A DNA stretch of 64,000 nt from Saccharospirillum sp043196875 (GTDB taxonomy: Bacteria > Pseudomonadota > Gammaproteobacteria > Pseudomonadales > Natronospirillaceae). Below the pieces are notes generated by a model. It searched no databases, was not told where the DNA came from, and saw nothing but the letters and a program-made list of their open reading frames with translations. The stretch is taken from assembly GCF_043196875.1 (NCBI RefSeq), contig NZ_JBEBMX010000002.1, positions 124,001 through 188,000 of the forward strand, read 5' to 3'. A program made the translations under genes and the position numbers. Of this stretch, positions 61,942 to 64,000 are shown piece by piece. The stretch's first letter is position 1. Every line of letters begins with the position of its first letter.

Positions 61942-62949
61942 TCAGCCGGCGATCGGGCCGATGCCGACTTTGCGACGCACGTCGGCCATCAACGGCACCG
62001 ACAAGTCACGCGCTTTTTCGGCGCCGCGTTTCAGGATGGCGTCGAGCTGAGCCGGATCGTCCATCAAGGTCAGATAATGCTCGCGTTTGTCTTTGAGTTC
62101 CTCATTGAGGAATTCAAACAACTGCTGCTTCATCTCGCCCCAGGCGATGCCGTTGGCGTATTGCTGACGCATGTCGGCAATCTGCTCGGGGCTGGCGAAG
62201 GCCGAATAAATATCGAATAAGGCAGAATCATCCGGATCTTTCGGTTCGCCCGGTTCCAGCAGGTTGGTCTTGATCTTATTGATCAGTTTGCGGAATTTTT
62301 TCTCGCCTTCGAACAACGGAATGGTGTTGTTGTAGCTCTTCGACATCTTGCGACCGTCGAGACCAGGCAGAATCATGCCCGACTCTTCAATGACCGCTTC
62401 CGGCAATTTAAAAGTATCGCCATAGATGTGGTTAAAACGACCGGCGATGTCGCGCGCCATTTCGATGTGCTGAGTCTGGTCTTTACCGACCGGAATTTTT
62501 TCACCATTGAACATCAGGATGTCGGCAGCCATCAGCACCGGATAACTGAACAAACCCATAGTAATGCCACGATCCGGGTCGGCATTGTTGTCATCGATGT
62601 TGTCCTGCACCGCCGCTTTATAAGCGTGAGCGCGGTTCATCAGACCCTTGGCGGTGACCGTGGTCAGCACCCAGGTCAGTTCGGTGATTTCCGGAATATC
62701 GGTCTGCCGATAGAAGGTCACGCGATCCGGGTCCAGGCCACAAGCCAGCCAGGTTGCTGCAATGGCGCGTACCGATTCCTGTACCCGTTCCGGCTCCTGA
62801 CATTTGATCAGGGCGTGATAGTCGGCCAGGAAAAAGAAAGATTCGGTGTCCGGGTTTTGGCTGGTGGCGATGGCGGGACGAATCGCGCCGGCGTAGTTAC
62901 CCAGGTGAGGAATGCCGGTCGTGGTGATGCCGGTCAGGACGCGCGTCAT
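61942..62949 (-). CDS. trpS: Tryptophanyl-tRNA synthetase TrpS
   Basis: Charges tRNA-Trp. A class I enzyme with the HIGH-like motif GIPHLGNYAGAIRP near the N-terminus and KMSKS in GRKMSKSYNNTIPLF. The 335-residue length is normal. It starts at 62949 after the secF terminator; the glycosyltransferase follows at once. Confidence 0.97.
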   Translation of the reverse strand: MTRVLTGITTTGIPHLGNYAGAIRPAIATSQNPDTESFFFLADYHALIKCQEPERVQESVRAIAATWLACGLDPDRVTFYRQTDIPEITELTWVLTTVTAKGLMNRAHAYKAAVQDNIDDNNADPDRGITMGLFSYPVLMAADILMFNGEKIPVGKDQTQHIEMARDIAGRFNHIYGDTFKLPEAVIEESGMILPGLDGRKMSKSYNNTIPLFEGEKKFRKLINKIKTNLLEPGEPKDPDDSALFDIYSAFASPEQIADMRQQYANGIAWGEMKQQLFEFLNEELKDKREHYLTLMDDPAQLDAILKRGAEKARDLSVPLMADVRRKVGIGPIAG

Positions 62950-63009
62950 GCTGATGGTTCTCGATTGGCTGTAAACAGGAAGGGCGAACCTTAGCGGAAA
63001 GGGCCGCTA

Positions 63010-63042
63010 AAATCGAGAGCCCCGGCGCAGTGGCCGGGGCTC
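63010..63042 (-). terminator. Terminator after secF
   Basis: GAGCCCCGGC (63017-63026) and GCCGGGGCTC (63033-63042) form a 10-bp stem with a 6-base loop. Read on the - strand, four U follow after three bases. It lies 26 bases past the secF stop. Confidence 0.85.
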
Positions 63043-63068
63043 GAAAGGTGTTGCTTAACGCTGCCGGA

Positions 63069-64000
63069 TCAGGATTTTTCTTCGTCCGGATCGGTCAGCC
63101 AGGAAGGCACTTCTTCTTCGTCCACCTTCTCTTTTTCCGGCGGCATCAAATCTTCTTTGGACAGCTTCAGGGTCAGCAGAATGTTAGACGCCACGTAGAT
63201 GGACGAATAAGTACCGATGACGATGCCGACGATCAAGGCTTCGGCAAAACCACGAATCAATTCACCGCCAAACACACCCAGGGCGATCAATACCAATAAG
63301 GTGGTCAGAGAGGTGATGATGGTTCGATCCAGCGTTTGCGTCAGTGACAGGTTGACCAGATACGTCGGATCGTCACGGCGCACGGTACGGAAACTTTCAC
63401 GCACCCGGTCGAACACCACGATGGTGTCGTTCAGCGAATAACCGATCACCGCCAGAATTGCAGCCAGTACGGTCAGGTCGAACGCAAATTGTGTGACCGA
63501 GAAAAACCCCAACACGATGGTGACATCGTGAATCAAGGCGGCAACAGCGCCTACTGCAAACTTGAACTGGAAGCGTAGCGCGATGTAGACCATCACCAGG
63601 CCGAGCGCGACGATCATGCCGATGCCGCCTTTCTCGCGCAGTTCCTCGCCCACCTGCGGGCCGACGTATTCGTTACGACGCAGTTCAACGTCATCGCGTT
63701 CGGCCGACAACAGACCCAGCACCTCGTTACCCAGGTTGGGGTTGTTGTCTTCCTGCATACGGATCAGCACATCGGTGTTATTGCCGAAATACTGCACCAC
63801 CACATCGCGGTAACCGGCGTCGGTTAAAACGCTGCGCACCTGCTCGACATCGGCGGGCTGCTCGTAGCCGACTTCAATCTGAGCACCGCCGGTGAAGTCC
63901 AGACCGTAGTTCAGACCGCGCACCGCCAGCGACACTACGGAAATGATCAGCAGGGTGATGGAAAAAGCCGTCGCCAGGTGGCGGCGGCCCATAAAGTTAA
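63069..64000 (-). CDS. secF: Protein translocase subunit SecF (5' end outside window)
   Basis: The SecDF membrane subunit that uses proton flow to help Sec export. GLNYGLDFTGGAQIEVGYE is the SecF signature, and six helices follow, with SLTQTLDRTIITSLTTLLVL. An ATG at 63992 is in frame, but the two codons before it encode Asn-Phe, and NFMGxRxLA is the usual interior sequence of pseudomonad SecF. The true start is therefore probably beyond base 64000. secD should lie upstream. Confidence 0.94.
   Translation of the reverse strand, partial: NFMGRRHLATAFSITLLIISVVSLAVRGLNYGLDFTGGAQIEVGYEQPADVEQVRSVLTDAGYRDVVVQYFGNNTDVLIRMQEDNNPNLGNEVLGLLSAERDDVELRRNEYVGPQVGEELREKGGIGMIVALGLVMVYIALRFQFKFAVGAVAALIHDVTIVLGFFSVTQFAFDLTVLAAILAVIGYSLNDTIVVFDRVRESFRTVRRDDPTYLVNLSLTQTLDRTIITSLTTLLVLIALGVFGGELIRGFAEALIVGIVIGTYSSIYVASNILLTLKLSKEDLMPPEKEKVDEEEVPSWLTDPDEEKS

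Noticed and set aside
63990..63992. ATG as the true secF start
   Set aside because: The bases before it continue the conserved NFM sequence of SecF, so the gene more likely begins beyond the window.

Overview
The window is chromosomal DNA from a gammaproteobacterium. Most gene sets and orders are classic for that class: crp divergent from an OsmC-like yhfA, dusB-fis, aroQ-accB-accC, leuS-lptE-holA, hisB-hisH-hisA-hisF, ntrB-ntrC and argP/argO. Two 7TMR-type hybrid kinases, two PilZ proteins, a GGDEF protein, a DUF3426 protein and a DUF2333 protein fit a marine Oceanospirillales/Pseudomonadales-like organism. I infer something near Saccharospirillum/Reinekea, but the genus is a guess. The DNA is moderately GC-rich throughout except for one clearly AT-rich stretch at about 31.05-32.73 kb. 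No tRNA, rRNA, insertion sequence or CRISPR array was seen.

Layout. 0-8 kb: a PilZ protein, msrA, pyrF, argA, crp, yhfA, speD, a YgiF-type triphosphatase and coq7. 8-15 kb: a 7TMR hybrid kinase overlapping coq7, purH-purD, and dusB-fis closed by a strong terminator. 15-24 kb: a zinc-ribbon DUF3426 protein, prmA, aroQ-accB-accC, a DUF2333 protein, ppa, aroA and pfkA. 24-31 kb is looser: a small membrane protein with a DUF6482-like partner, an orphan ParA, a second PilZ protein, an SDR, an orphan xylulokinase, a Bcr/CflA transporter, an SRPBCC protein and an unrecognised 136-residue protein. 31-32.7 kb: the AT-rich segment, with a HEPN-like candidate and a small membrane protein. 32.7-36 kb: the his genes and a PanZ-like protein. 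36-43 kb: a large TPR-GAF-GGDEF protein, ntrBC and argG. 43-49 kb: an unrecognised polytopic protein, a second 7TMR hybrid kinase, a zinc-ribbon methyltransferase and a fructosamine-kinase-like gene. 49-64 kb: leuS-lptE-holA, btuB with a cobalamin riboswitch, dps, argP/argO, acnA, a glycosyltransferase, trpS and secF, which runs off the right edge.

How the genes work together. Arginine and nitrogen metabolism recur: argA makes the first arginine intermediate, argG a late one, argP/argO sense and export basic amino acids, and ntrBC control nitrogen assimilation. The ntrB upstream region carries two NtrC-like sites 32 bp apart and a well-spaced sigma-54 -24/-12 element, implying autoregulation. 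Cyclic-di-GMP signalling is represented by one GGDEF protein with intact active and inhibitory sites and two PilZ receptors. The regions most worth following up are the AT-rich segment, the unusual amino-acid-kinase loop of ArgA and its sequestered ribosome binding site, the heptamer repeat at the end of coq7, and the two membrane hybrid kinases with their unusual partners.
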